51,709 bases of DNA. Source: Palsa-513 sp036510225. GTDB lineage: Bacteria > Actinomycetota > Thermoleophilia > Solirubrobacterales > Solirubrobacteraceae. The DNA lies in assembly GCA_036510225.1 (NCBI GenBank), contig DATCEH010000105.1, forward strand, positions 1 through 51,709, in the 5' to 3' direction. Below the pieces are notes generated by a model. That model saw nothing but the letters and a program-made list of their open reading frames with translations, was not told where the DNA came from and made no database searches. A program made the translations under genes and the position numbers. Of this stretch, positions 15,481 through 23,988 are shown piece after piece; the first letter of the stretch is position 1; each line of letters begins with the position of its first letter.

Positions 15481-16382
15481 CCGACCACGACCGCCGAGCC
15501 GACCCCGGTCGCCCCGTAGTTGTTGCCGTTGTAGAGCATGAATCGCCGGCCGTCGTGGTCGAAGACGTGAGGGTAGGCGATCATCTCGCCGTCCCACTCG
15601 CCCGGCGATACGTCCAAGCCGCCCTCCTCGTCGAGCCGCGTCCAGTCCAGGCCGTCGGTCGAACGAGCGTAGCCCAGGCGGTAGGCGTCGCCGCGCGCCG
15701 AGAACCACATCTCGTAGCCGGCGTTCCCCCGCACGACGCACGGCCGGGCGATCGCGTACTCCCGCTCGTCGGCGAAGTCGATCGCCACGCGCCCGCCGGT
15801 CTCCCAGTCGATGCCGTCTGCCGACTCCGCGTAGCGCAGGTGGTAGTGATGGCGCACACCATCCTCCCGGCGCGTCCACCCGACGCATGACACATACCAC
15901 ATCCGCCAGCGGCCGTCCTCGACGAGGATGTGCGGCGAGGCGGTCAGGTACGGATCGGACGCCGTCCGGCCGAGCACCGGCGCCTGCGACACACGCTCGA
16001 ACGGGCCACCCCCACGGCTGATCGCCAGGCCGATCGCCAGATAGAACGGAACCGTCACGCCGAGCGACCAGCCCGTGTAATAGAGGTACTTCTCGTCGCC
16101 CCGGTCGACCACGCATGACATCGTCACGCCCGAGTCGTCGAAGCATCCGAGCGCACCCGGGCGCAGCACCGGCTCGGGGTCGACCTGCCCGAACCCCACG
16201 GCCTCGCTGGCCAGATCCAGCCGAGCCCGCGCGATCCACGACCGGCCAGCGCAATCACGCGTCGAGCAGTAGAGCACCTCTGCGCCGGGATCGACGTACG
16301 GCAGCGCCACGTGTGTAGCCGACCACGCGACCGCGAGCGGCGGCGCGACCAGGACGCCCTGCTTGACCCACGAACCGCCCAT
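15477..16382 (-). CDS. Glycoside-hydrolase-like five-bladed propeller protein
   Basis: 301 residues without signal peptide. Repeated strand motifs of the kind WRMWYVSCVGW, RYAESADGIDW, YEMWFSARGD, ARSTDGLDWTRLDE and FMLYNGNNYG are characteristic of GH43/GH32/GH130-type five-bladed beta-propellers. The pattern is W/YE(M)W(F/Y) followed by S-x-DGxxW. Proteins of this subtype, often next to WbqC genes, are usually annotated as hypothetical and may bind or trim sugar intermediates in the cytoplasm. I cannot assign a catalytic acid-base pair with confidence. It is embedded by 4-base or shorter overlaps between the acyltransferase and SMR genes, so it likely acts on the same glycan. Confidence 0.6.
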   Translation of the reverse strand: MGGSWVKQGVLVAPPLAVAWSATHVALPYVDPGAEVLYCSTRDCAGRSWIARARLDLASEAVGFGQVDPEPVLRPGALGCFDDSGVTMSCVVDRGDEKYLYYTGWSLGVTVPFYLAIGLAISRGGGPFERVSQAPVLGRTASDPYLTASPHILVEDGRWRMWYVSCVGWTRREDGVRHHYHLRYAESADGIDWETGGRVAIDFADEREYAIARPCVVRGNAGYEMWFSARGDAYRLGYARSTDGLDWTRLDEEGGLDVSPGEWDGEMIAYPHVFDHDGRRFMLYNGNNYGATGVGSAVVVG

Positions 16383-17062
16383 CAGAAGTTCTCCAGATCC
16401 CAGCTCTTCATCGGGAGCAGGGGCGTGTTGCGCACGGCGTAGACGCCGCCCTCCTCAGTGTCACGCATGATGACCGCAGCCGCGCCGATCACGCACCGCG
16501 GGGCGACCGTGATCGCGTCGCGGAAGGTCGCGTTGACGCCGATGAAGCAGTAGTCGCCGATCCGGCAGTTGCCCGAGATCACCGCGTGGGACGCGATGAA
16601 GACGTGGTCGCCGATCTTCGTGTCATGACCGATGTGGTTGCCGCTCCATAGCACTGTGTTGCTGCCGATCGTCGCGAACGGCTGGATCACGTTCTCCTCG
16701 AAGATGAACGTGTTGTCCCCGATCCGCGACTCGCCGGTCCCCACCTCGCCCCACACGCTCGCCCGCGAGTTGACGTAGCTGATCAGCTCGTAGCCCCGTG
16801 CCCTGCACTCCACGTAGACCTCCGCCCGCGCCTGGTTGACCCGGCTGTAGCCGACCGCCACGAACATCGCGTACGCGTCGGGCGGGTGGGTCTCGAGCAG
16901 CGTCTCGAACGCGACGACCGGCCGGCCGGAGAGCTTGGCCCCGTCGGGGATGTAGCGCTCGTGGACGGTGAACCCGGCGACCGGGTACGGGCTGTCGGCC
17001 GCGAGGTACTCCGCAGCGACGCGCGCGAAGTCGCCGACGCCGAAGATCACGACCGGCTTCAC
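16382..17062 (-). CDS. NeuD/PglD-like sugar O/N-acyltransferase
   Basis: 226 residues. The N-terminal part begins VVIFGVGDFARVAAEYL, the nucleotide-sugar binding Rossmann-like domain of the NeuD/PglD group. From about residue 105 onward, hexapeptide repeats (IGDNTFI, IGSNTVL, IGDHVFI, IGDYCFI) form a left-handed beta-helix. His143 and His146 within GNHIGHDTKIGDH are candidates for the catalytic base. The expected reaction is acetyl or other acyl transfer from CoA to an amino sugar nucleotide, which would fit with the DegT-type aminotransferase encoded on the opposite arm at 22113. The GTG at 17062 overlaps the stop of the glycosyltransferase gene as GTGA. Confidence 0.85.
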   Translation of the reverse strand: MKPVVIFGVGDFARVAAEYLAADSPYPVAGFTVHERYIPDGAKLSGRPVVAFETLLETHPPDAYAMFVAVGYSRVNQARAEVYVECRARGYELISYVNSRASVWGEVGTGESRIGDNTFIFEENVIQPFATIGSNTVLWSGNHIGHDTKIGDHVFIASHAVISGNCRIGDYCFIGVNATFRDAITVAPRCVIGAAAVIMRDTEEGGVYAVRNTPLLPMKSWDLENF

Positions 17063-18090
17063 GGGGTCTGGACCGCCGGTGAACCCGGCTCGGTGCGCGC
17101 CTGCTCGAGCGGCCGGCCGGGCGCGGGCGCCGCCGCCGCGGGTCGCGACCCCTCGATCGCCTCGTCGAGCACGTACAGCGGCCGCCCCTTGACCTGTTCG
17201 AAGATCTTTCCGACGTACAGGCCGACGACGCCGCTGCTCGTGATCACGAAGCCCGAGAGGATCAGCACGAAGATCGCCAGGCTCGTCCAGCCCGGCGGCG
17301 ATGACCCGCCGATGTGGATCGCCACGAAGTACGCGGCCAGCAGCGCGCCCGAGCCGGCCAGCGCGAAACCCATGAAGACGATCCAGCGGAGCACGACCGT
17401 CGTCTGGAAGACGAGCCCGTCGACCGCGTGGCGGACCAGTGTCCGCAGGCCGTAGGAGCTGCGGCCCGAGTGACGCTCGGCGTACGGGAACTCGATCGAC
17501 GCGTGGTTGAAGCCGAGCCAGTAGAGGATGAAGAGGTAGTGGCGGTCGCAGTCGCGGAACTCGAGGTACGCGTTGGCGACCTTTCGCGAGATGATGCTCA
17601 GCGTCCCGTAGCTGCGGTCGATCTCCGTCCCGGCGACGGCGTTGAGGAGCTTGAAGTAAGCGCGTGCGGCCGTCTTGCGCAGGTGCGATCCCGGGCGGTC
17701 CATCCGCCGGGCGAAGACGATGTCGTATCCCTCGCGGGCCGTCGCGTACAGGTTCGGGATCTCCTCCGGCGGGTCCTGGAGGTCGCAGTCCATCACGACG
17801 ACCCACGCGCCCGACGTCTTCGCCAGCCCGGCCGTGATCGCGACGTGCTGGCCGAAGTTCCGCGACAGGCGGTAGGCCCGGATCCGCGGGTCCTCGGCCG
17901 CCAGCTGCTGGAGCACGTCCCACGACCCGTCGAGCGCCCGGTCGTCGACGAAGACCAGCTCGTACTCGACGCCCATCCCCGCCAGCGTCGCGGTGAGGCG
18001 CTCGTGCAGCGCGTGGAGGCACGTCGCGCAGGCGTAGACCGGCACGACGACGCTCAGCTCGACCTTCTGGGTACCGATCCCTGCGCTCAC
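17059..18090 (-). CDS. Family 2 glycosyltransferase, DPM1/GtrB-like
   Basis: 343 residues. LSVVVPVYA opens the GT-A fold, VFVDDRALDGS contains the nucleotide-binding Asp pair (49-50), and VVVMDCDLQDPPEE holds the metal-binding DxD (Asp101, Asp103) followed by the QDPPE motif of the dolichol/polyprenyl-phosphate sugar synthase group. Two C-terminal membrane helices (about 240-300) place it with GtrB-type enzymes that load a sugar from a nucleotide donor onto polyprenyl phosphate. The GTG at 18090 is supported by AGGGGAG a few bases upstream. The lipid-linked sugar made here is a natural donor for the GT-C-like protein encoded upstream in the same operon. Confidence 0.85.
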   Translation of the reverse strand: MSAGIGTQKVELSVVVPVYACATCLHALHERLTATLAGMGVEYELVFVDDRALDGSWDVLQQLAAEDPRIRAYRLSRNFGQHVAITAGLAKTSGAWVVVMDCDLQDPPEEIPNLYATAREGYDIVFARRMDRPGSHLRKTAARAYFKLLNAVAGTEIDRSYGTLSIISRKVANAYLEFRDCDRHYLFILYWLGFNHASIEFPYAERHSGRSSYGLRTLVRHAVDGLVFQTTVVLRWIVFMGFALAGSGALLAAYFVAIHIGGSSPPGWTSLAIFVLILSGFVITSSGVVGLYVGKIFEQVKGRPLYVLDEAIEGSRPAAAAPAPGRPLEQARTEPGSPAVQTP

Positions 18091-18134
18091 GACCTGCTCC
18101 CCTGATCCTCCTACGCAGAACCTACCGCGTAAGG

Positions 18135-18659
18135 CTATGAGAGCAGCGTAAACAATGCGGCGATCCCGCTGTCGAGAAGCCATCGACCGCCGACCAGGCG
18201 CAGGCCGACGTCGAGCTGCTGCTGCTCGCCGAGGACCGGGTCCCGGTAGGAGACGCGCAGCGTCGTCGTCGTCGAGCCCGGCAGGTACGGCGCGGGCGAG
18301 AGGGGGATGTCGACCGTCGGCAGGATGCTCGCCCCGGCGATCGCCGCCCGCTCGCCCGAGCGGACCTGGACGTACCCGGCGAGCGTTCTCAGCGTCTGCG
18401 TGCACGTAGAGCCCCTGAACGCGCGCGCCAGATCCGCGACGGCGCTCGGCGTCAGCGTCGCGCAGGCGCCCGGCACGTCGTCCGCGGCGAGATCCGCGAG
18501 CAACGTCCGCACGGCGTCGCGGGGCCCCGGCGGAGCCGACGTGCCGCAGCCGCCGAGGACGCCGGCGACGAGCGCGACGCCGACCAGCCCGACCAGCCCG
18601 ACCAGCCGGTCCAGTCGAGGATGGCCGGGGGGTCCGACGTGGCGGGCGCGGTCGGTCAC
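18135..18659 (-). CDS. Small lipoprotein of unknown function
   Basis: 174 residues. The hydrophobic segment LVGLVGLVGVALVAGVL precedes the lipobox GGC (Cys38). The mature part starts with a helix-rich stretch (DAVRTLLADLAADDVPGACATL), contains a cysteine pair, and ends in strands (RLVGGRWLLDSG), a layout common to NTF2-like or DUF4878-type exported lipoproteins, which are small cone-shaped binding domains. GTG 18659 overlaps the stop of the GT-C-like gene (GTGA), so it is translationally coupled to it. A role in holding the glycan-transfer complex at the outer membrane face is only a guess. Confidence 0.55.
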   Translation of the reverse strand: MTDRARHVGPPGHPRLDRLVGLVGLVGVALVAGVLGGCGTSAPPGPRDAVRTLLADLAADDVPGACATLTPSAVADLARAFRGSTCTQTLRTLAGYVQVRSGERAAIAGASILPTVDIPLSPAPYLPGSTTTTLRVSYRDPVLGEQQQLDVGLRLVGGRWLLDSGIAALFTLLS

Positions 18660-20329
18660 AGCGGCAGGTCGTAGCGAACGGTCGTGGCCCGCGTGATGAC
18701 CGACTCGCACTGGCCCTGGTTCTCGAGCCGGACGACGCTCGGCGCGGCGACGTCGACCACGTATACATGCCCGTACTCGAGGGCGTGGCGGACCATCCCC
18801 GAGTCGAGCCCTAGCTGGTAGACGTAGTGGGCTCCACACGCGACCTGCGGCGGCTGGTAGGCCCAGATCGGGTAGGCGTCCAGATCGGCGCGCCCGTAGC
18901 TCAGCTTGACGGCCGCGTCGAGCTCCCACCACGTGCTGAAGACCGGGACCGGCTCGTTGACCGACGCCTCGCCGACCCGCTCGTAGTGCGTGACGACGCC
19001 GGGCGAGTTGAAGACGAGCAGCGACGAGCCCGGGGGAGGGTCGGCGAGCACGCGGTGGAGGGCGTCGAGCACGCTGGCCTGGTGGGTCGCCGCCTGGTCC
19101 CAGAGCCAGTGGTCGGCCTCCAGCCGGGTCGCCCCGCCGACCAGCACGACGGCCCAGGCGACGGTGGTCACCGCGGCGAGCGCCCACTTCCGGCGTGCCG
19201 CGAACAGGCTGCCGAACAGGCGAACGAGGGCGAAGAGGAGCACGCTGAGCGGCAGCAGCGCGCCGATGTTGATCCGGTTGCCGACCCCCGGGACGAGCGG
19301 TTGGTAGGTCGGGTCCGACGGCACGTAGATCGCGTAGCTCGCCAGGGCGAGGGCCGCCGCCAGGCCGGCGGCGCCGATCCACGGACGGGCGAGGGCCCGC
19401 ACCGCTGGCTCGTCTCGCGCGCGACGGGCGACGAGCCCCGCGAGCACGAGCAGGCCGACGACCACCGGTCCGCGGGAGTGGACGAACGGGACGAGCGATC
19501 CGGTCAGCAGCGTGAGGGCCTGGTCGACGAGCACCCACGCGTGGTTGAGATACGACTCCTGGCCGCCGGGCCCGGCGAGCCGCTTCGGCTCGCTGACGGC
19601 GTAGTGGATCGCCGCGACGCCGGCGATCAGCGCGTCGCCGACCCACCACGCGGCGGCCCGGCGCCAGCCGACTCGCGTCCGGTAGATCAGCAGCGACAGG
19701 CCGATCGCCGGGAGCATCGTCTCGGCGAAGAGCGCCGAGACGACGAACAGGCCGAGCGACGCGAGCCGCAGCCGGCGGGCGCGAGCGGTCGACGCTCGCA
19801 GGCCGCGCAGCGCGACGAGGTATCCGGCGGCACACGTCCCCAGGCAGAGCTGGGCGACGTCCGGCGTGATCCAGAAGTGGATCGAGTCGGCGATCGGCAG
19901 GGCGAGCGAGAGCGCGGCGACCGCGGCCGCCTCGAGCCTGCCGAGGCGCAGCTCGCGGAGCAGGAGGTAGAAGACCGTCGTCAGCCCGGCCGCCAGCAGG
20001 ACCCCGAGCCCGCGGTGGAGATCGTCGTGGAAGCCGAACATCCTGTACGTCACCAGCCAGTAGAGGACGTCGCCGGGCCGGGCGCCGGAGTAGAAGTTGA
20101 GGTAGTCGTACGCGCTCCCGAACCCGAGCTGGTGGGGGAAGCGGACGTAGACGCCGAGCCACCAGTCGTCGAGGTAGCGGCCGCCGTTGGTCACATGCGA
20201 CCCGAGCAGCCCGACCGCCGCGACCAGCGCCGCCAGGACCGCGAGGCAGACCTCTCGTCGCCCGCCGGGAGCCCACGAGTCCCCCCGGCGGCGCATGCGA
20301 GACGAGGATACAGCTGGGTCGCTTGACAT
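18656..20329 (-). CDS. GT-C-like polytopic membrane glycosyltransferase
   Basis: 557 residues from the ATG at 20329 (alternatives at 20347 and 20296). About ten hydrophobic helices fill the first 400 residues. After helix 1 the loop reads GGRYLDDWWLG with Asp54-Asp55, the acidic pair expected in GT-C enzymes that use polyprenyl-phosphate sugars. A periplasmic-type C-terminal segment follows the last helix. It heads the minus-strand operon and is followed by the GT2 gene that could make its donor. No ribosome binding site is evident, so the mRNA may have a very short leader. The exact acceptor (protein or glycan) cannot be told from sequence. Confidence 0.65.
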   Translation of the reverse strand: MSSDPAVSSSRMRRRGDSWAPGGRREVCLAVLAALVAAVGLLGSHVTNGGRYLDDWWLGVYVRFPHQLGFGSAYDYLNFYSGARPGDVLYWLVTYRMFGFHDDLHRGLGVLLAAGLTTVFYLLLRELRLGRLEAAAVAALSLALPIADSIHFWITPDVAQLCLGTCAAGYLVALRGLRASTARARRLRLASLGLFVVSALFAETMLPAIGLSLLIYRTRVGWRRAAAWWVGDALIAGVAAIHYAVSEPKRLAGPGGQESYLNHAWVLVDQALTLLTGSLVPFVHSRGPVVVGLLVLAGLVARRARDEPAVRALARPWIGAAGLAAALALASYAIYVPSDPTYQPLVPGVGNRINIGALLPLSVLLFALVRLFGSLFAARRKWALAAVTTVAWAVVLVGGATRLEADHWLWDQAATHQASVLDALHRVLADPPPGSSLLVFNSPGVVTHYERVGEASVNEPVPVFSTWWELDAAVKLSYGRADLDAYPIWAYQPPQVACGAHYVYQLGLDSGMVRHALEYGHVYVVDVAAPSVVRLENQGQCESVITRATTVRYDLPL

Positions 20330-20352
20330 TCTGGCTATGCGTTGCATAGGTT
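20323..20352 (+). promoter_or_regulatory. Leaderless promoter of the PhyH gene
   Basis: TTGACA at 20323-20328 and TAGGTT at 20347-20352, spacer 18. The ATG at 20359 lies six bases after the -10 box, so transcription is expected to begin at or next to the start codon; no ribosome binding site is present. Confidence 0.65.
20335..20349. promoter_or_regulatory. CTATGC-GTT-GCATAG inverted repeat in the divergent promoter
   Basis: Perfect six-base arms around a 3-base centre lie between the -35 and -10 boxes of the plus-strand promoter and 6-20 bases upstream of the minus-strand operon start. A protein bound here could repress both arms of the glycan locus. Confidence 0.45.
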
Positions 20353-20358
20353 GCCTGC

Positions 20359-21192
20359 ATGACGAGGGTGCTCACCCGTCTCAGCGCGCGTCACCCGGGG
20401 TGGGAGGGCGAGGCGCTCGAGGGCCTGCGGACCGACGGCTTCGCGATCGTCGAGGACGTCATTCCGGGTCCGCTGATCGAGCGGATCCGCGGGGCGATGT
20501 ACGCGGTGCGCGAGCGGATCCTCGCCGATGTCGGTCCGGAGCGCCTGCGCCGAGCCGGTGAGCTGGGGGTCCTGCGGCTGATGCTCGCCTACGACGAGTC
20601 GTTCTGCGACCTGCTCGAGCTCGAGCAGGTCCTTTCGGTGGTCGACGCGACCGTCTCGCCGACCGCGATCATGCATCTTCAGAATGGATTGATCCTGCCA
20701 CCCGCGGCCCGCTCGGGCAACGCCGGGCACTTCCAGACGACCTTCCACCGGGACTTTCCCCGCCACCTCGAGGGGTACGTCGCATCGGTCAACACGTTCC
20801 TCGCGATCGACGAGTTCACCGAGCTCAACGGGGCGACACTGCTCGTGCCCGGCAGCCACCAGCGGGCCGACCCGCCCGATCTCGACGAGATGGCGGCGAG
20901 CGCGATCCCCGCGCTCTGTCCGGCCGGCTCGATGATCGCCTTCGACTCGACGCTCTGGCACGCGGCCGGCGAGAACCGTTCGGACCGCGACCGCCTGGCG
21001 ATCAACCAGCAGTTCACGCGGTCGTTCGTCAAGCAGCAGATCGACTACGTGCGGGCGCTCGGCGACGCGGCCGTACTGCGGCAGCGGCCCCGCACCCAGC
21101 AGCTGCTCGGCTGGTACACGCGCGTCGTGACGAGTCTCGACGAGTACTACCGCCCGGCCGACGAGCGCCTCTACCGCGGCGGCCAGGGATGA
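20359..21192 (+). CDS. Phytanoyl-CoA dioxygenase (PhyH) family oxygenase
   Basis: 277 residues. The double-stranded beta-helix iron site is visible: FHRDF gives His130 and Asp132, LWHAAGEN gives His201, and Arg212 in the downstream DRLAIN segment is the likely 2-oxoglutarate anchor. VPGSHQ and GDxxAFDSTLWH are typical of the family. Members hydroxylate small molecules, lipids or sugars using Fe(II), oxygen and 2-oxoglutarate. As the first gene of the plus arm of a glycan cluster, followed by a methyltransferase and an aminotransferase, it probably modifies a sugar or lipid in that pathway; the substrate is not deducible. Confidence 0.85.
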   Translation: MTRVLTRLSARHPGWEGEALEGLRTDGFAIVEDVIPGPLIERIRGAMYAVRERILADVGPERLRRAGELGVLRLMLAYDESFCDLLELEQVLSVVDATVSPTAIMHLQNGLILPPAARSGNAGHFQTTFHRDFPRHLEGYVASVNTFLAIDEFTELNGATLLVPGSHQRADPPDLDEMAASAIPALCPAGSMIAFDSTLWHAAGENRSDRDRLAINQQFTRSFVKQQIDYVRALGDAAVLRQRPRTQQLLGWYTRVVTSLDEYYRPADERLYRGGQG

Positions 21193-21241
21193 CGGCGCGC
21201 GGCGTGGTCGGCGGGGTTGCGGCCGGCGCGGGTGTGGCCGC

Positions 21242-22111
21242 GTGATTCGCTGCGCGTCATGTCACGAGGCGGTCGTCTCGCTCGCCGCCGACTGTGGCGA
21301 GTGTGGGTGGGCGCCGGAGCGGGGTGGGGGCTACATCGATGTCGTCGCGCGAGGCACCGACCCGAGCGGCGGCTTCGGTGAGCGCGATCTCGAGCGGCTG
21401 GCCGGCGTCGAGGACGGCAGCTTCTGGTTTCGCGCGCGCAACGCCCTCCTGCTGGAGACGTTCGAGTCGCACTTCCCGGCCGCCCGCAGCCTGCTCGAGG
21501 TGGGCTGCGGGAACGGCTACGTCCTGTCGGCGATCGCCGAGCGTCATCCGGAGATCGATGTCGCCGGGGTCGACCTCGGCGATGCCGGGCTGCGGGCGGC
21601 GCGGGCGCGGATCCCGCGGGCGACGCTGGTCCGGGCCGACGCGCGGGAGCTGCCGTTCGAGGACGAGTTCGACGTGATCGGCGCGTTCGACGTGATCGAG
21701 CACGTCCGCGAGGACGACGCGGTCCTCGCGGCGATCCACCGCGCGCTGCGCCCCGGCGGGGGGATCTTCGTCAGCGTCCCCCAGCACCGGTGGCTGTGGA
21801 GCGAGACCGACCGCTACGCCGGGCACGAGCGGCGCTACACCCGCCGCGAGCTCGCCGGCAAGCTCGACCGGGCGGGCTTCCGGATGCGGTGGGTGACGTC
21901 GTTTGTGACGCTGCTGCTCCCGGCGATGGTCGCGTCGCGGGCCTGGCAGGCGCTCTCGCGGCGCCAGTTCGACCCGACCCGGGAGCTCGCCGTGAACCGA
22001 CGGATCGACGCGCTGCTGGAGCGGGTCATGCGCGTCGAGGCCGGCGCGATCGGGCGTGGCTTCTACCTCCCGGTCGGCGGGTCGCTGCTCGCCGTGGCGG
22101 AGCGGGTCTGA
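21242..22111 (+). CDS. SAM-dependent methyltransferase with N-terminal zinc ribbon
   Basis: 289 residues, GTG start. The first 25 residues hold CxxC pairs (Cys4/Cys7 and Cys18/Cys21), a zinc-ribbon that is common in class I methyltransferases of glycan and natural-product clusters. The Rossmann core shows LLEVGCGNGYVL (SAM-binding motif I, about 85-95), the acidic residue of motif II (GVDLGD), and DVIGAFDVIEHV followed by ALRPGGGIFVSVP. The C-terminal helix region is hydrophobic and may touch the membrane. It is followed with a one-base gap by the aminotransferase gene. The substrate is probably a sugar or polyprenyl-linked intermediate. Confidence 0.85.
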   Translation: MIRCASCHEAVVSLAADCGECGWAPERGGGYIDVVARGTDPSGGFGERDLERLAGVEDGSFWFRARNALLLETFESHFPAARSLLEVGCGNGYVLSAIAERHPEIDVAGVDLGDAGLRAARARIPRATLVRADARELPFEDEFDVIGAFDVIEHVREDDAVLAAIHRALRPGGGIFVSVPQHRWLWSETDRYAGHERRYTRRELAGKLDRAGFRMRWVTSFVTLLLPAMVASRAWQALSRRQFDPTRELAVNRRIDALLERVMRVEAGAIGRGFYLPVGGSLLAVAERV

Positions 22112-22112
22112 G

Positions 22113-23306
22113 ATGGAGCACATCCCGTTCAACCGGCCGTACTACGTCGGCGAGGAGCACGCGCACGTGCTCGAGGCGATCGCCCAGGGCCACATCTCGG
22201 GGAGCGGGGCGTTCACCGAGCTCTGCGAGCGGGAGCTCGAGCGGGAGCTCGGGGCACCGCGGGTCCTGCTGACGCCGTCGGGGACGGCGGCGCTCGAGCT
22301 CGCGGCGATGCTGCTGGAGATCGGGCCGGGTGACGAGGTGATCATGCCGTCCTACACGTTCACCTCGACGGCCAACGCGTTCGTCCTGCGGGGTGCGGTG
22401 CCGGTCTTCGTCGACATCCGCCCGGACACCCTGAACCTCGACGAGCGGCTGGTCGAGGCGGCGATCACGCCGCGGACGCGGGCGATCGTCCCGGTCCACT
22501 ACGCGGGCGTCGGCTGCGAGATGGAGGCGATCTGCGAGCTCGCCGAGCGTTACGGCCTGGCCGTCGTCGAGGACGCGGCGCACGCCGCGATGGCCTCGCA
22601 CAGCGGCCGGCCGCTGGGGACCTTCGGCGAGCTGAGTGCGCTGAGCTTCCACGAGACGAAGAACCTGACCTGCGGGGAGGGCGGCGCGCTGATCATCAAC
22701 GACGAGCGACTCGTCGCGCGGGCCGAGATCCTCCGCGACAAGGGCACCAACCGCGGCGAGTTCATGCGCGGCGAGGTCGACCGCTACACCTGGGTCGACA
22801 TGGGCTCGTCGATGGCCCTCAGCGACCTCAACGCCGCCTTCCTCTGGGCGCAGCTCGAGAACGCCGAGGCGATCACCGCGCGGCGGCTGGCGATCTGGAA
22901 ACGCTACCACGAGGCGTTCGAAAGCCTTGAGTCGGACGGGCTGGTCCGGCGTCCGGTCGTCCCGGCGGGGAGTCACCACAACGCCCACATGTATTACCTG
23001 CTGCTCGACGATCGGGAACAGCGCGACGCCGTGATCGCGGCGTTGCGCCGGCGGGGGGTCGATGCGGTCTTCCATTACGTCCCGCTCCACTCGGCGCCGG
23101 CCGGTCGCCGCTTCGCCAGGTGCTCCGGTTCGCTCGAGGAGACGACCCGCCAGAGTGAGCGGGTCGTCCGCCTGCCTTTGTGGGCAGCGTTGACCGAGGA
23201 CATGTGCGACCGGGTGATCGCCGCCGTCGAGGAGGCGGTCGCCGAGCTCGTCGCGGCCCGGATCGAGTCCGGCGACCGGCTCCTGGCTGAGGTCGTCGCT
23301 TCGTGA
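22113..23306 (+). CDS. DegT/DnrJ/EryC1/StrS aminotransferase, WecE/RffA-like
   Basis: 397 residues. The PLP-dependent sugar aminotransferase family is identified by FNRPYYVGEE at the start, LLTPSGTAALELAA (phosphate-binding), PSYTFTSTANAF, VVEDAAHA (Asp154, ring nitrogen contact) and SFHETKNLTCGEGG, where Lys183 is the Schiff-base lysine. The close match to the IPFNRPY and SFHETKN motifs points to the dTDP-4-amino-4,6-dideoxygalactose transaminase (WecE/RffA) subgroup, which converts dTDP-4-keto-6-deoxyglucose using glutamate. Its amino sugar would be the substrate for the NeuD-like acyltransferase on the opposite strand. The lipoprotein gene overlaps its stop (GTGA). Confidence 0.9.
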   Translation: MEHIPFNRPYYVGEEHAHVLEAIAQGHISGSGAFTELCERELERELGAPRVLLTPSGTAALELAAMLLEIGPGDEVIMPSYTFTSTANAFVLRGAVPVFVDIRPDTLNLDERLVEAAITPRTRAIVPVHYAGVGCEMEAICELAERYGLAVVEDAAHAAMASHSGRPLGTFGELSALSFHETKNLTCGEGGALIINDERLVARAEILRDKGTNRGEFMRGEVDRYTWVDMGSSMALSDLNAAFLWAQLENAEAITARRLAIWKRYHEAFESLESDGLVRRPVVPAGSHHNAHMYYLLLDDREQRDAVIAALRRRGVDAVFHYVPLHSAPAGRRFARCSGSLEETTRQSERVVRLPLWAALTEDMCDRVIAAVEEAVAELVAARIESGDRLLAEVVAS

Positions 23307-23968
23307 TCGGCCTGCGACGAGGCATCGCCGGCCTGACGATCATCCGCCGGACCGTGCTCGGCGCGGTCGGGCTCCTGAGCGTCGCCTCGCTCGCGGCGTG
23401 TGGCTCGTCTTCTACAGCGTCGACGGCGTCGACGCCGCAGACCGCGGCGGTTGGTCCGACCGGAGCGGCCGCCACCGGTCCGACCGGTCCGCCCGGGACG
23501 ACGGCGCGGACGCCCGACAGGCCCGGGTCGTCCACCAAGCCGTCGTCGTCCACGAACGCGTCGTCCACAAAGGCGTCGGGAGGCGCGACGAAGAGCCGGG
23601 CGTCGGCGGTCACGAAGACGCCGACCGCGAAGCCCGCGCCGAGCGCTGCGAAGACCACGCCGACGAAGTCCACGCCACCGCCGACCCACACCGTGCCGAT
23701 CCCGGCGTCGCGGGCGAAGGTCGGGACGCCGCGGACGTGGTCGGGGACGGGAGACAAGACGCTCGGGACGATCACCCTGAAGCGGAGCTCGGTGGTCCAC
23801 TGGACGACGGCGGGCGGGCACTTCGCGCTGACCGAAGCCTCACACAAGCTCGACCTGTCCGGGACGGGGCCGACCGGACAAAGCTTCGCCGCCGCGGGCA
23901 CCTACACGGCGGTCACGGTGACGGCACCCGGCAAGTGGACGCTGAGCATCGCCCCGCTCGGGTCGTGA
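23303..23968 (+). CDS. Secreted lipoprotein with Thr/Ser/Pro linker and WTLSI-type domain
   Basis: 221 residues, GTG start overlapping the aminotransferase stop. A hydrophobic core ends in the lipobox LAAC (Cys33). About 90 residues of Thr/Ser/Pro/Lys-rich linker follow, typical of a wall-spanning spacer. The C-terminal roughly 75 residues (TWSGTGDKTLGTITL, SVVHWTTAGGHFAL, GTYTAVTVTAPGKWTLSI) form a small all-beta domain shared with the protein at 27117 and the remnant at 23989. I do not recognise it as a named family. It is the last gene of the plus glycan arm and may contact the finished surface polymer. Confidence 0.65.
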   Translation: MIGLRRGIAGLTIIRRTVLGAVGLLSVASLAACGSSSTASTASTPQTAAVGPTGAAATGPTGPPGTTARTPDRPGSSTKPSSSTNASSTKASGGATKSRASAVTKTPTAKPAPSAAKTTPTKSTPPPTHTVPIPASRAKVGTPRTWSGTGDKTLGTITLKRSSVVHWTTAGGHFALTEASHKLDLSGTGPTGQSFAAAGTYTAVTVTAPGKWTLSIAPLGS

Positions 23969-23988
23969 CGGCTAGGCTCCGGCCATGG

